NCBI GenBank assembly: GCA_934432885.1
Contig: CAKRYY010000002.1
Coordinates: 1-64,000 of the forward strand
DNA from: an uncultured Lachnospiraceae bacterium
GTDB lineage: Bacteria; Bacillota; Clostridia; Lachnospirales; Lachnospiraceae
DNA length: 64,000 nt
Direction: 5' to 3'
How positions within the stretch are numbered: the first letter of the stretch is position 1; each line of letters opens with the position of its first letter. Below, piece after piece: positions 25,807-35,290 of the stretch. The notes beneath the pieces are model-generated. The model was not told the DNA's origin. It searched no databases and worked only from the letters and a program-made list of their open reading frames with translations. A program made the translations under genes and the position numbers.

Positions 25807-26132
25807 AATACAAAAATTCCAAGCAGAATACAGCCTGTTCCAACGAGCTTTTTAAACGTCAGTCTCTCTCCAAAAAAGAGCCGGCTTAAGAATAATACAA
25901 GCACATATCCAAAAGATTCTATGACCGGTCCGTTTTTAAAATCAATTCCCCTAAACGCAAGCACCGTCAAAAACATCGACAGGAACAAAAGACCATAGCC
26001 GCCAATCACCCACGGATTCAGATATTCCTGCCAGATGGAAGCATGCTCCCTTTCTGCGCTCTTTTTTAACAGAAGCTGTGAGATGGACGCGATTGTAACA
26101 GAAACTATATAAAGGAAAAAATACAGATTCAA
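25797..26132 (-). CDS. EamA/SMR-like half transporter, subunit 2
   Basis: 111-residue, four-helix membrane protein of the drug/metabolite transporter superfamily. It has the SMR-like GxGxxxxxFL segment (VIGGYGLLFLSMFLTVLAF) and the terminal helix FKKLVGTGCILLGIFVFYL. Its start overlaps the stop of the partner gene by four bases, so the two should form a heterodimer as in EmrE-like pairs or ArnE/ArnF. In a polysaccharide locus an undecaprenyl-phosphate-sugar flippase is plausible, but drug export cannot be excluded. Confidence 0.75.
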   Translation of the reverse strand: MNLYFFLYIVSVTIASISQLLLKKSAEREHASIWQEYLNPWVIGGYGLLFLSMFLTVLAFRGIDFKNGPVIESFGYVLVLFLSRLFFGERLTFKKLVGTGCILLGIFVFYL

Positions 26133-26491
26133 GCCTGTGCACCTCCCGTATCCCGGTTTACAATAAAGGTTCCTGTCACGACAAGCAAAATGCCGGCAAT
26201 ATTGGACACCGTAAGCTGTTCCTTAAAAATAAGCGCAGCCCAAAGCATGGACCATACGATTACCATCGCCCGGTTTGCATAGGCTACGGAAAGTTCAAAG
26301 CGTTTAATTACCTGCTGCCAGAGCAGCGCGTACACACCAAGAATTACAATTTCTATTCCATAAAACAAACAAAATTTCAAAGAAAACAATTCACAGCCTG
26401 CCGCAAGCTTTGCCGCAATGCTCGAGCAGGTGTAAACAATAATTACAGCCTGTAAAAACAGAATATCCTTTCCGGTTATCTTCTTTTTCAT
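26129..26491 (-). CDS. EamA/SMR-like half transporter, subunit 1
   Basis: 120 residues, four helices, EmrE-like: VIIVYTCSSIAAKLAAG at the start, RFELSVAYANRAMVIVWSML in the third helix and NIAGILLVVTGTFIV at the end. The conserved membrane Glu of EmrE is not obvious in helix 1, which argues for a lipid-linked sugar or metabolite rather than a cationic drug. ATG at 26491 has AAGGA 7 bases upstream. A minus-strand -10-like TATAAT (26542-26537) precedes it. Confidence 0.75.
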   Translation of the reverse strand: MKKKITGKDILFLQAVIIVYTCSSIAAKLAAGCELFSLKFCLFYGIEIVILGVYALLWQQVIKRFELSVAYANRAMVIVWSMLWAALIFKEQLTVSNIAGILLVVTGTFIVNRDTGGAQA

Positions 26492-26592
26492 ATTCTTCCT
26501 TTCTCCAAAGGCTTCTTTTGCCTTTGGCATGGTATCATTATAGCAGTTTTTTTCAATGCCGCAAGGCTTCCTGCTTTTCCTCTTTTCCCGAA

Positions 26593-26621
26593 TTGATAAT
26601 AAATGGATTTTGTAATATAAT
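26593..26621 (+). promoter_or_regulatory. Promoter for the GtrII-like gene
   Basis: TTGATA at 26593-26598, 17 bases, TATAAT at 26616-26621. Close to the sigma-A consensus and about 35 bases before the ATG, which has its own AGGAGG. Confidence 0.8.
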
Positions 26622-26656
26622 AAATTGATATACGCTTAGCTACAGGAGGTTTTATT

Positions 26657-28222
26657 ATGATTTCTATTAAAAGCCCCTCTGAATGTGTCTCAGCCTTTAT
26701 GCGGCGGATAACAAAAGAACAGCGGCTTGCTTTTGTTTCCACATTCCTCATCGGGTTTTTCTGTCATTTATTTATTTTTACCAATTCCATGTACAATAAT
26801 GACGACATCCGTTATCTCTATGTTACTTTTGATAAACCGGAGCTCGGACGTTTTCTTCAGACCTACGCAGCCGGAATTTCTTCCTATTTCAGTCTGCCTG
26901 TTGTAAATGGTATTCTGACACTCATCTACTCCGGCATTACAAGCATGATTCTGGTAGCCTTATTCCGTCTGCAGAATAAGCTTGGCATTGTTCTGGTATC
27001 CGGACTTTTGATTACCTTTCCAACCGTTGCCTGCATTTATTCTTTTATGTTTGCTGCGGATCCGTTTGCGCTCAGCTGTACGCTCAGTGCACTCGCTGCT
27101 TATTTTGTAACGCGCACGGATAAGAAATGGTTCTGGATTGCAGGCGCTGCCTGTCTCTGCTGTAGTGTCGGAATCTATCAGGCATACCTTCCCTTTACCC
27201 TGCTGTTGATGCTGCTCTTCTTTATTTTAATGCTCTTACAGCCGGAAATTTATCCAGACCGGACGATCATAACAGTCGGTATCCGTTATCTTCTGATGCT
27301 CTTTTGTGGAATGAGCGCCTACTACATTGGAATGACACTTACTTTAAAGCTCAAGCATACCGCCCTGAGCGACTATCAGGGCATCGGAGAAAGCGACCTT
27401 CCGGGCATTGCAGAAATAAAAGCAAGACTGCTTAAGGTAATCACTGATTTTCTGGAGTTCTTTTCTCCTTCGCAGGTACTTGCCTTCAATGTATGGATGC
27501 GGATTGCCCTTGTGCTCTCCCTGCTTTTGCTTGCTTTATTCTTTTTTGTTTTGTATATCCGCCTGCGGGCTTATAAGAGTCCGCTTCGAAATGGGCTGCT
27601 GCTCTTTTGCCTGATTTGTATTCCTCCGGCGGTCAATGTGATTTATCTGATTTCAGACGGCGTTAATTTTCACATGCTCATGCGGCATGCATGGTGTCTG
27701 CTTTTTATCGCAGTCATTGTTCTTTTTGAAAAAACCGCACCATTATTGCAAAAAAATGGACGGGCATGCACTGAATGGATTGCTTTTGCTTCCCTTTTCC
27801 TTATTGTATGGAATTATGCCCTGCTCTCCAACATTGGCTATTTCAATATGAACTTCCGCTACGAAAAAACCTACGCATTATGTCTTGAGCTGCGGGACAG
27901 ACTAAAGGCATCTGAGGATTTTGATAAGGACAGACCGATTGCCTTTATCGGCAATTACAGCAAAACATATCAGATGGACGCTACGGCAGAGCTCCTTACG
28001 CCTATGGCAGGCATGAATGGAAAGCGGGTTTTCGGTGCAACCAGCCGGGCATACCTGCCCTTCTTCCAGAACTGCCTTGGAGAAGACATCACTGTCGTTA
28101 CGCCCGAGGAAGAAAAGGCACTGAAGGAAACCAGCGAGTTTCAGGAAATGCCCCGTTATCCAAAAGAGGGCTCCATACAGGTTATCCATGACGTTACCGT
28201 TATCAAATTAAATGATGATTAA
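26657..28222 (+). CDS. GtrII-like membrane glucosyltransferase
   Basis: 521-residue polytopic protein of the glucosyltransferase II (Glucos_trans_II) type, a GT-C enzyme that moves glucose or another hexose from undecaprenyl phosphate onto the polymer outside the membrane. The first outer loop carries acidic NNDDIRYLY (about 47-55), as expected for the catalytic Asp of GT-C folds; then about 10-11 helices and a soluble C-terminal part of about 110 residues. AGGAGG is 8 bases upstream. Would work with GtrA and a DPM1-like GT2. Acceptor unknown. Confidence 0.8.
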   Translation: MISIKSPSECVSAFMRRITKEQRLAFVSTFLIGFFCHLFIFTNSMYNNDDIRYLYVTFDKPELGRFLQTYAAGISSYFSLPVVNGILTLIYSGITSMILVALFRLQNKLGIVLVSGLLITFPTVACIYSFMFAADPFALSCTLSALAAYFVTRTDKKWFWIAGAACLCCSVGIYQAYLPFTLLLMLLFFILMLLQPEIYPDRTIITVGIRYLLMLFCGMSAYYIGMTLTLKLKHTALSDYQGIGESDLPGIAEIKARLLKVITDFLEFFSPSQVLAFNVWMRIALVLSLLLLALFFFVLYIRLRAYKSPLRNGLLLFCLICIPPAVNVIYLISDGVNFHMLMRHAWCLLFIAVIVLFEKTAPLLQKNGRACTEWIAFASLFLIVWNYALLSNIGYFNMNFRYEKTYALCLELRDRLKASEDFDKDRPIAFIGNYSKTYQMDATAELLTPMAGMNGKRVFGATSRAYLPFFQNCLGEDITVVTPEEEKALKETSEFQEMPRYPKEGSIQVIHDVTVIKLNDD

Positions 28223-28257
28223 GGATTTGTTTCACACGCTGCAATAGGAGTATTGTT

Positions 28258-29460
28258 ATGAAAAAAGAATTTGAAGATATGCCAGAGCTTTATGACATTA
28301 CCTTGGACGAGATGGACTTTGACGATACCGCTTCCTCCAAAAAAAATAGTGGACAGGATACCTCCTCTGAGGCTGCTGCGCATACGCCTTCCCACAAAAA
28401 AACGCATAAAAAATCCGCTTCTCATAAAACAGCAGCACACAGGACAGCTTCCCATGAGAGCGGTACGCATCACCATAAAAAATCAAAGCACATGTCAGCC
28501 GCCCGCAGAAGGAAGGAGCTGATTTCTCTCTGCACGCATCTTGGCGTTCTGATTTTGATTCTGCTAATCGCAGTCACTGCAATCGTAAAGCTGATTCGCT
28601 GGAACAAAGGCAGGGATTCAGGCTATGACCCAACAGAAATCAATACAGAATTTGATACGGAATCTGAAGATTACTTCGTCCCCTTAAGTCCTGAAGCCGA
28701 AGCGCTGCAAAAGGATGACGGCGTTACTTCCATTTTGCTGCTGGGAAACGGAGCACTTGCAAAGGATAAGGCTTCACCGGACGGCATCGGAAATCTGCTG
28801 GAGCAGATGACGGGTGGCAAGGTCTACGATGCAAGTCTGGACCGCACCTTTCTTTCTGTAAAGAATACCGTTTACCAGGAAGATTATCAGACGGATGTTT
28901 TCAGCCTGTACTGGATAGCAAACTGCATCGCCTCCGGAGATTATACCCTGCTTCGGGACACTGCCAGAAGCTGGAATGAGGATGCGGGCGTACAGGATAC
29001 TGTCGCCATGCTGGAAGGGCTGGATATGCAGTCGATTGATGTGATTACGATTCTGTATGACTATCATGATTATGAAAAAGGACGGCTTCTTGCCGGTCCC
29101 TATGACGATACGCTTGCAGCGACCTGCTGTGGCTGTCTGCTTCAGTCCATCCGGCTTTTGCAGCAGGCATGTCCGCAGGCACGCATCATTGTCGCCTCTC
29201 CGTATTTCGCCTATATCGAAGATGAATACGGGGTACTGCAGCCGGGCGATTCCTATGACCTCGGACAGGGCTCTCTTGCAGATTATATGATTGCCTATAA
29301 AAATATTGCAGTAGCCGCAGATGTATCTTTTATTGATAACTACTTCGGCACCATTACGGTTGATAATTATGAAACGTATCTTAAGGATGACAAGGAGCAT
29401 TTAAACAGCGAAGGCAGACGCGTCATTGCCGAACGCATCGCTTCCTTTATCGGTTCTTAA
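28258..29460 (+). CDS. Membrane-anchored SGNH-like protein with degenerate active site
   Basis: 400 residues. The cytoplasmic part has an acidic start then a His/Lys/Ser-rich stretch (about 42-82, many SHK/HHH steps), one membrane helix (about 96-117), and an extracellular domain of the SGNH/GDSL fold. The block I position reads LLLGNGAL, so the usual catalytic Ser is not there. The late block DKEHLNSEG keeps the Asp and His, while the block III region (ILYDYHDYE) is unusual. It is in the same operon as the GtrII-like gene, 36 bases downstream, RBS AGGAG. The end overlaps the convergent flippase gene by 14 bases. Possibly a binding or scaffold protein rather than an esterase. Confidence 0.72.
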   Translation: MKKEFEDMPELYDITLDEMDFDDTASSKKNSGQDTSSEAAAHTPSHKKTHKKSASHKTAAHRTASHESGTHHHKKSKHMSAARRRKELISLCTHLGVLILILLIAVTAIVKLIRWNKGRDSGYDPTEINTEFDTESEDYFVPLSPEAEALQKDDGVTSILLLGNGALAKDKASPDGIGNLLEQMTGGKVYDASLDRTFLSVKNTVYQEDYQTDVFSLYWIANCIASGDYTLLRDTARSWNEDAGVQDTVAMLEGLDMQSIDVITILYDYHDYEKGRLLAGPYDDTLAATCCGCLLQSIRLLQQACPQARIIVASPYFAYIEDEYGVLQPGDSYDLGQGSLADYMIAYKNIAVAADVSFIDNYFGTITVDNYETYLKDDKEHLNSEGRRVIAERIASFIGS

Positions 29461-30895
29461 GATGTGCAAGCAGCTTTGCCGGAAGCCCCAGCAGCGCAGC
29501 TCCAAAGCCTGCCAGAAGCAGATACCACAGTCCGCAGAAAAGCACTAGCATAAAAAAGCTTCCGACAGTCATTTTTAAAAAGAATATCAGCATAAACGCA
29601 TACGCTGCCAGATTTCCAAAAAGAAGCAGCGTATGTTTTTTTTGCCAGAAGCTTCCAAATATGCTGATAACTCTGCTGCCGGAAAGCAGCATCCCGATAC
29701 CAGCCGCCAGAAAAGTTGCTGCCGCCGTTCCTGTCAGGGACCACAGCTTTGTAAATATTACGCACAGCACCGCCTGCAGGATAAGCATTCCCACAGAAAG
29801 TATAATCATTGTCCGCTTCTGGTCCGCAGCAGAAAGGATCATGGAAAAGACAAGCGCCATTCCAAGGAATGCAATCGCAAAGATAAGAATGGAAAGCGCT
29901 GCCGCACCAATTCTGTAGGTCGGACGGTAAAAAATAGAAAGCAGATGTCCGCTGCAGGCAGACACCACGGTAATCACAGGCAGAATAAATGCCAGTACCA
30001 GCCCCATTACATCTCCTATTTTTTCCTGCGCGCGCTTAAGCTCCCCCTGTATATAATATCCTGTTACAACGGGCAGAATAACCGTATAAATCGCTGTCAG
30101 AAGATAATATGGAATTTTGGCAAAGTTGGCAACGCCGGTATAATAGCCAACCGTTTCATTGTCTCCCGACACCCTTTTTAAAATCAGCGTATCCAGATTC
30201 ATCATAAAGGTGGATGCGCCAAACAAAAGCAGATAGCTTGTTGCCGTCCGGAAGTATTCCATACGGGAAATATGCTCCTTCGCCTGATGCGCCAGCTTTC
30301 TGATTCTGAAAACCTCAAATGCAGAAAATGCGGAAATCAATACTGCCGCAAATAAAAAGCCCATCTGTGTTGCAAAAATCGCATCCCGGAATCCAAACAG
30401 CACCATCGGAATGACCGACAGCTTTAAAATCGGATATAAAATTCCTGCTCCCGCTTCCGCGCGGAAGCATTTATGCCCATTCAAAATGCCAAGCATCAGT
30501 GAATACAGTCCTGTAAACGGCAAGAGGAACGCCAGATTCCTGATATACGGCGTAAGCCCCATATCTCCCAAAGCTCGTGCAATTAACGGCGCACCCAGAT
30601 AGGTTCCCGCAAAGAAAACAAGCACTATCCCCATCTGAAACAAAAGCCCGGTGCGGATCAGCGCCTTCTCCTCATACTTCTGCATGGAAATCGCCTTTGC
30701 CATGCCCTGTCGGACGCCATCTGTAAAAAAGATATATTCAAAATTCATAATTGTAAGAATCGTTCCTACAATCCCATATTCAGCTTCCGGTAAATATCTT
30801 CCAAGAAAAAAGTGCATGGCATAGCTGCCCGCTACAAAAGATATTTTGCTTAACAAATGAAAAATAATTCCGACGTACATATTGTCCTTTCTCAT
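29447..30895 (-). CDS. Wzx-type polysaccharide flippase
   Basis: 482-residue MOP/MATE superfamily protein with 12-14 helices of the polysaccharide_synt family: GIIFHLLSKISFVAGSYAMHFFLGRYLPEAEYG opens with the usual Leu/Gly-rich first helix and ends with poly-Leu helices. It should flip undecaprenyl-diphosphate-linked repeat units. A second flippase is at 50727-51953 and an ABC exporter in region 1, so more than one polymer or glycolipid is likely exported. ATG at 30880 (with AAAGGA four bases upstream) is an alternative start. Confidence 0.88.
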   Translation of the reverse strand: MRKDNMYVGIIFHLLSKISFVAGSYAMHFFLGRYLPEAEYGIVGTILTIMNFEYIFFTDGVRQGMAKAISMQKYEEKALIRTGLLFQMGIVLVFFAGTYLGAPLIARALGDMGLTPYIRNLAFLLPFTGLYSLMLGILNGHKCFRAEAGAGILYPILKLSVIPMVLFGFRDAIFATQMGFLFAAVLISAFSAFEVFRIRKLAHQAKEHISRMEYFRTATSYLLLFGASTFMMNLDTLILKRVSGDNETVGYYTGVANFAKIPYYLLTAIYTVILPVVTGYYIQGELKRAQEKIGDVMGLVLAFILPVITVVSACSGHLLSIFYRPTYRIGAAALSILIFAIAFLGMALVFSMILSAADQKRTMIILSVGMLILQAVLCVIFTKLWSLTGTAAATFLAAGIGMLLSGSRVISIFGSFWQKKHTLLLFGNLAAYAFMLIFFLKMTVGSFFMLVLFCGLWYLLLAGFGAALLGLPAKLLAHLKNR

Positions 30896-30926
30896 CGCTT
30901 CCCGGCTTTTTTTGCCTGAAATAGTA

Positions 30927-30935
30927 TGTTATACT
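30927..30935 (+). promoter_or_regulatory. Extended -10 promoter for GT4 gene
   Basis: TGTTATACT at 30927-30935 is a TGnTATACT extended -10; the -35 region is a weak T-run. It lies 65 bases before the ATG of the GT4 gene and between divergent genes. Confidence 0.5.
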
Positions 30936-30999
30936 AAACAGAAGCGCTGCTGCGGGCATACCGCACTATAGCTTATGATATAAGGAGGTTTCCTCATTC

Positions 31000-32169
31000 A
31001 TGGAAAAGAAAAAAATTTTAGTGACCGCATCCACCTTTCCCCGCTGGGAAAACGATACGGAGCCGCGATTTATTTTAGATTATTGTATCGGTCTTAGCAA
31101 ATATTACGACGTAACTGTTCTGGTTCCTGCTGCCATCGGTGCAAAAGAGCGGGAGGTGCTTGAAGGTATTTCTGTTATCCGCTACCATTATTTCCCCATT
31201 CATAAGTGGGAAACGCTCTGCTATCCCGGTGCGATTGTTCCCCGCATCAAGGAAAAAAAGCTGCGCATTTTTCTTGTGCCATTTCTTCTTTTATCGCAGT
31301 ACCTTACGCTGAGACGCATGGAAGGGGCATTTGACTTCATCCATGCACACTGGCTGATTCCGCAGGGAATCCTTACCGCTTTCTGCAAAAAGCCCTATCT
31401 CGTCACCGGACATGGCGGCGATGTCGGCGAGCTCAATGGCTCTATCTTTCACCTGTTGAAAAAGCGCTGCCTTGAACGCGCATCCGCCGTTACCGTCGTA
31501 TCCGCGCATTTGCAATCCATTCTGCAGAAACGCTACGGCTATATGGATTCCCAAATTATTCCTATGGGCTGCAATACCAGTTATTTTTCTCCCGAAAATA
31601 AAGTACCGGACTACTTTTCTGCCGGCGGGAGACGGGTTATCCTGTTCGTTGGACGCCTTGCAGAAAAAAAAGGCGTTCCTTATCTGATCCGTGCCATGCG
31701 CTCTGTCGATGCGCTGCTCGCCATTGCAGGAAGCGGCCCGCTTGAAAAAGAATGTAAAGAGCTTGTGCAGACGCTTGGATTGTCGGATAAGGTCCGCTTT
31801 TTAGGCCCCATTCCCCATACCCGCCTGCGCGCAGTTTATGCTTCTGCCGATGTATTCGCCGCCCCCTCCATCACTACCAAAAGCGGTGATGTGGAAGGCT
31901 TTGGGCTCGTTATCCTAGAAGCAATGTCCTCTGGGCTGCCCGTTGTTGCCAGCCGTTCCGGAGGAATTACCGACATCATAACAGAGGGCGAAAATGGTCT
32001 GCTTGCTGCGGAGCGTGATGAAAAGCAGCTTGCGGATAAGATTAACCTCCTGCTTTCCGACGACGCGCTGTATAAAAAGCTTTCGGCAGCCTCTCGAAAG
32101 ACTGCCGAAGGCTTCGATTATTCCGTTATTGCCAGCCGCTATGCCGAAATCATAGAGGGCTGCCGTTAA
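31000..32169 (+). CDS. Family 4 glycosyltransferase
   Basis: 389-residue GT-B retaining glycosyltransferase. N-terminal acceptor half contains HAHWLIPQG and VTGHGGDVGEL; the C-terminal half contains VILFVGRLAEKKGVPYLI, LGPIPHTRL and the EX7E motif in EGFGLVILEAMSSGLPVV. AAGGAGG lies 11 bases upstream. The last four bases overlap the convergent GT2 gene. Uses a nucleotide sugar in the cytoplasm; donor not readable. Confidence 0.93.
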   Translation: MEKKKILVTASTFPRWENDTEPRFILDYCIGLSKYYDVTVLVPAAIGAKEREVLEGISVIRYHYFPIHKWETLCYPGAIVPRIKEKKLRIFLVPFLLLSQYLTLRRMEGAFDFIHAHWLIPQGILTAFCKKPYLVTGHGGDVGELNGSIFHLLKKRCLERASAVTVVSAHLQSILQKRYGYMDSQIIPMGCNTSYFSPENKVPDYFSAGGRRVILFVGRLAEKKGVPYLIRAMRSVDALLAIAGSGPLEKECKELVQTLGLSDKVRFLGPIPHTRLRAVYASADVFAAPSITTKSGDVEGFGLVILEAMSSGLPVVASRSGGITDIITEGENGLLAAERDEKQLADKINLLLSDDALYKKLSAASRKTAEGFDYSVIASRYAEIIEGCR

Positions 32170-33134
32170 TCCCCGCATTTCTTTGACTTTCCATTTCCGT
32201 CGTATTCCATGCGGCGGAGATGGTACTGCACATCCTCCAGAATCTTGCGGTTAGAAGCAATCACATCCGCCTGCAGACCGATTACGAAGGTCATAAATCC
32301 CATCAACATCAAGGTACATGCAAGAATCAGAGACTGCACATGTCCTGAGCCGCCTACGGTAAAATAAAAGAACAGGAAACGGATTCCAATGCCAAGTCCT
32401 ATTAGAAACGGTACCGCGCCCACCAGCGTAAAGCAGAGCAGCGGCTTGTACATCATAAAAGCCCTAAGAATCGTCAGCATGGAGCGCTTTACATAGGAAA
32501 ACATGCTGTGAAACAGCCTTGAGGAGCGCAGCTCCGGATTGGTACGGATAGGCACAGAGGTAATTGCCATCCTGTTCCTGCCCGCCTGTACAATGGTTTC
32601 CAGCGTGTAGGTATATTCATTCACAACATTCATGTGCATCGCCGCATCCCTGCTGAATGCCCGGAAGCCGCTCGGCGCATCCGGAATATCGGTCTTGGAC
32701 GCCTTGCGTACAGCAAAGCTGCCAAGATGCTGCAGCTTCTTTTTTAAGGGCGAAAAATGCTCTGTCTCATCAATCGGTCTTTCTCCGATAACAACCTCTG
32801 CTTCCCCCTTTAAAATCGGCTGGATCAGCTTTTCAATATCAGCCCCGCAGTACTGATTGTCAGCATCCGTGTTTACGATAATATCCGCTCCCTGCAAGAG
32901 CGCCGCATCCAGACCCGCCATGAAGCCTCTTGCCAGTCCTTTGTTTTTCGGGAATGAAACAATATGATGGACACCCCACTTTCTGGCAACCTCCACCGTA
33001 TTATCCCTGCTGCCGTCATTGATGATCAGATACTCAATCGTATCGATTCCATCAATATGCTTTGGCAGGTCATTTAATGCAATTTCTAATGTCTCTGCCT
33101 CGTTCAGGCAGGGAATCTGAATAATCAGCTTCAT
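32166..33134 (-). CDS. DPM1-like glycosyltransferase with membrane tail
   Basis: 322 residues: GT2 domain of the dolichol-phosphate mannosyltransferase type (IIQIPCLNEAETLE, IINDGSRDNT, NTDADNQYCG with the DXD, GFRAFSRDAA) followed by two C-terminal helices (about 233-295). Such enzymes load a sugar on undecaprenyl phosphate for GT-C enzymes. It closes the minus-strand operon that contains GT-C proteins at 33147 and 38293-40216. RBS GGAGG is 8 bases upstream. Confidence 0.92.
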   Translation of the reverse strand: MKLIIQIPCLNEAETLEIALNDLPKHIDGIDTIEYLIINDGSRDNTVEVARKWGVHHIVSFPKNKGLARGFMAGLDAALLQGADIIVNTDADNQYCGADIEKLIQPILKGEAEVVIGERPIDETEHFSPLKKKLQHLGSFAVRKASKTDIPDAPSGFRAFSRDAAMHMNVVNEYTYTLETIVQAGRNRMAITSVPIRTNPELRSSRLFHSMFSYVKRSMLTILRAFMMYKPLLCFTLVGAVPFLIGLGIGIRFLFFYFTVGGSGHVQSLILACTLMLMGFMTFVIGLQADVIASNRKILEDVQYHLRRMEYDGNGKSKKCGD

Positions 33135-33146
33135 ACTTTTCCTCCG

Positions 33147-35258
33147 TTAGCTGTTTCGGCTAATCTCGTGCATCGATAGTTTCAATCTGTATTCCACATA
33201 ATTAAGCGGAAGCGGTGTCAGTGGATTTGTGATATTGAAATAATCCAGATAGCTTAAATGGTTCCAGTTCGTATACACCTTCTTTACCGAAAGCGCCCCA
33301 TCCTGCCATGCGTCATCCTGCAGCATCTTTTCCTCCAGCGCCCCATCGTAGTCCAGATAATAGATATTCTGATAGCGCTGCGACAACTTTCCTATCTGTC
33401 CGCGCAGATTCTCATCAGCATAATATACATCACAGCCCGTCAGCAGCTTTACCGGGAAAATAAATACAATCTGCTGTTCCTCCGGTCCAACAATGAAAGC
33501 GTCCTGATTGGTAATATCCTCGCAGACATCCCCCAGCACCTCCCATTCGCAGCGCGTATGGTCCTTCTGTGTCAGGAGACCTTTATCATAGGGCAGAAAG
33601 GATAAAAGCGCAAGTGCAAGAAGCGCTGTTTTAAGGCTCTCCTTTATCGCTATCTGCTCCAGCAGCATTCCCACAAGCAAAAATACAACCGGCAGGAAAA
33701 TCGTAACATATCTTGCATAATAATAATAAAACAGAATATCAAGACGCATAAAGGATGAATATGCCACTACACAATAGATAAACAGCAGGAAAAATGCCGC
33801 CCCGTATTTGCAGGCAAGCGTCTTTTTCGGTACAAGAAGCAGACACAGGTACAGAAACGGAATCAGCAAAAGCCCCGTCATATACGTATAGGTTCCAATT
33901 TGAAGATACTCAAAGTAGCGGCTGTACGGCGCCGTCAGGATTCCCTTGTATACAAAAAACAGGACAGACACCAGCATCAGCGCGCGGACTCCCCACGCCC
34001 AGATTCCCTGTGCCCTGCTGCTTTCCTTCATGGCTGTTGTCAGCTTTTTTGTAAATTCTGTTCCTTTCTTTGTCATCAGGAAAATGGCTGCCGCCGAAAG
34101 CAGCGTACATAAGATGAAAATAACAGGTATAATATTCCCTTCATTGATAATCTGCCTGCTGATTTTCCATAATACATTATAATTTCCATAGGAATAATAG
34201 GGCGCTATCGCAAAGGACCACAGCGCACTAAACGTATAGCCAATCAGCGTTCCTATTACAGAAATAAGCCAGCCCTTTTCCTGCTCCTGAAAATACATCC
34301 AGAATAAAACAATCACCAGAATTGGCATAAACACATAAATACTGATGTGCAGAAAAGCAAATACTGTTAAAGGAATCCATGCCAGCTTCGCCATTCCCTT
34401 TGCGGTCATACAGTACAAAAATACCGTAAAGACAAGCGTCAGAGAGATTTCTGTCAACGAGGACTTCGCTCCCCAGACTACAATCGGGCTGAATGCCAGA
34501 AGCGCAGTTAAGAAAAATGAAGTTTTCCGGCGCAGGCCGATATTCTCCATCGTAAAATATGCCAGAAAAACAAGGCACAGATAAAGCAGCGTCTGTACCC
34601 CAATCATATTGGCATAGCCAAAGATTGTGCCCCACAGCGCAAGCAGCGCAGAATAGGTGGGCAGACCATGAATCGTCCCTACAATCCTGTCAAAATGCGT
34701 CGCATCCGTATCGGTTTCTTCGATTACACGCGGCAGATACAGATTGTTCTGGCTGTAAACAAAATCCAGATATTTCTGCTTTTCCTCCGGCGTATCAAGC
34801 TTGTTGAATTCTTCCATTTCCATATAGTTGTGTGTATCATAAGCAAGGAGCGCCAGTGCCTTAACCTGATAGGTTCCCTGGTCCTGTCCCATGCTGTACA
34901 GCTCAAACTTATGAAAAACAAACGGAAGCGCCAAAAGCGCAATTATCATTGGAATTGCATAGCGTCTGTAATTAAAGGAAATTTTGCAGGATGCCGCCTC
35001 TAAAAGCGTCTTTCCAGACTTCAGCTCCCGGTATAAAAGAAAGCTGACCGCGCCAAGCTCCAGAACCAGGCAGCAAAGCAGCACCGGAAGAAAAGAAAAT
35101 ACATCTATCCAGAAAAAAACGGCGCTTACAAGAGTATACAGGAAAAAGAAGCTGCAAAAGGAAAATACCAGCAGCTTTACCGCTGAAATTTCCTTTACCG
35201 CCTTTCCTATTCCATATCCAGATACGCACAGACAAAGAATTGTCAGCAACGCTATCAT
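33147..35258 (-). CDS. Large polytopic GT-C-like membrane protein
   Basis: 703 residues with about 13 helices. The early outer loop (about 115-170) has SMGQDQGTYQVKALALL, an acidic position typical for GT-C glycosyltransferases using lipid-phosphate sugars, and a smaller soluble C-terminal part. No precise family recognised. The ATG at 35258 is preferred because GGAGG sits 8 bases upstream, inside the longer frame that would start at 35273. It is followed after 12 bases by the DPM1-like gene, which could make its donor. Confidence 0.75.
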   Translation of the reverse strand: MIALLTILCLCVSGYGIGKAVKEISAVKLLVFSFCSFFFLYTLVSAVFFWIDVFSFLPVLLCCLVLELGAVSFLLYRELKSGKTLLEAASCKISFNYRRYAIPMIIALLALPFVFHKFELYSMGQDQGTYQVKALALLAYDTHNYMEMEEFNKLDTPEEKQKYLDFVYSQNNLYLPRVIEETDTDATHFDRIVGTIHGLPTYSALLALWGTIFGYANMIGVQTLLYLCLVFLAYFTMENIGLRRKTSFFLTALLAFSPIVVWGAKSSLTEISLTLVFTVFLYCMTAKGMAKLAWIPLTVFAFLHISIYVFMPILVIVLFWMYFQEQEKGWLISVIGTLIGYTFSALWSFAIAPYYSYGNYNVLWKISRQIINEGNIIPVIFILCTLLSAAAIFLMTKKGTEFTKKLTTAMKESSRAQGIWAWGVRALMLVSVLFFVYKGILTAPYSRYFEYLQIGTYTYMTGLLLIPFLYLCLLLVPKKTLACKYGAAFFLLFIYCVVAYSSFMRLDILFYYYYARYVTIFLPVVFLLVGMLLEQIAIKESLKTALLALALLSFLPYDKGLLTQKDHTRCEWEVLGDVCEDITNQDAFIVGPEEQQIVFIFPVKLLTGCDVYYADENLRGQIGKLSQRYQNIYYLDYDGALEEKMLQDDAWQDGALSVKKVYTNWNHLSYLDYFNITNPLTPLPLNYVEYRLKLSMHEISRNS

Positions 35259-35290
35259 GTCTGATTCCTCCATTTCCGCCTGTTAAGGCA

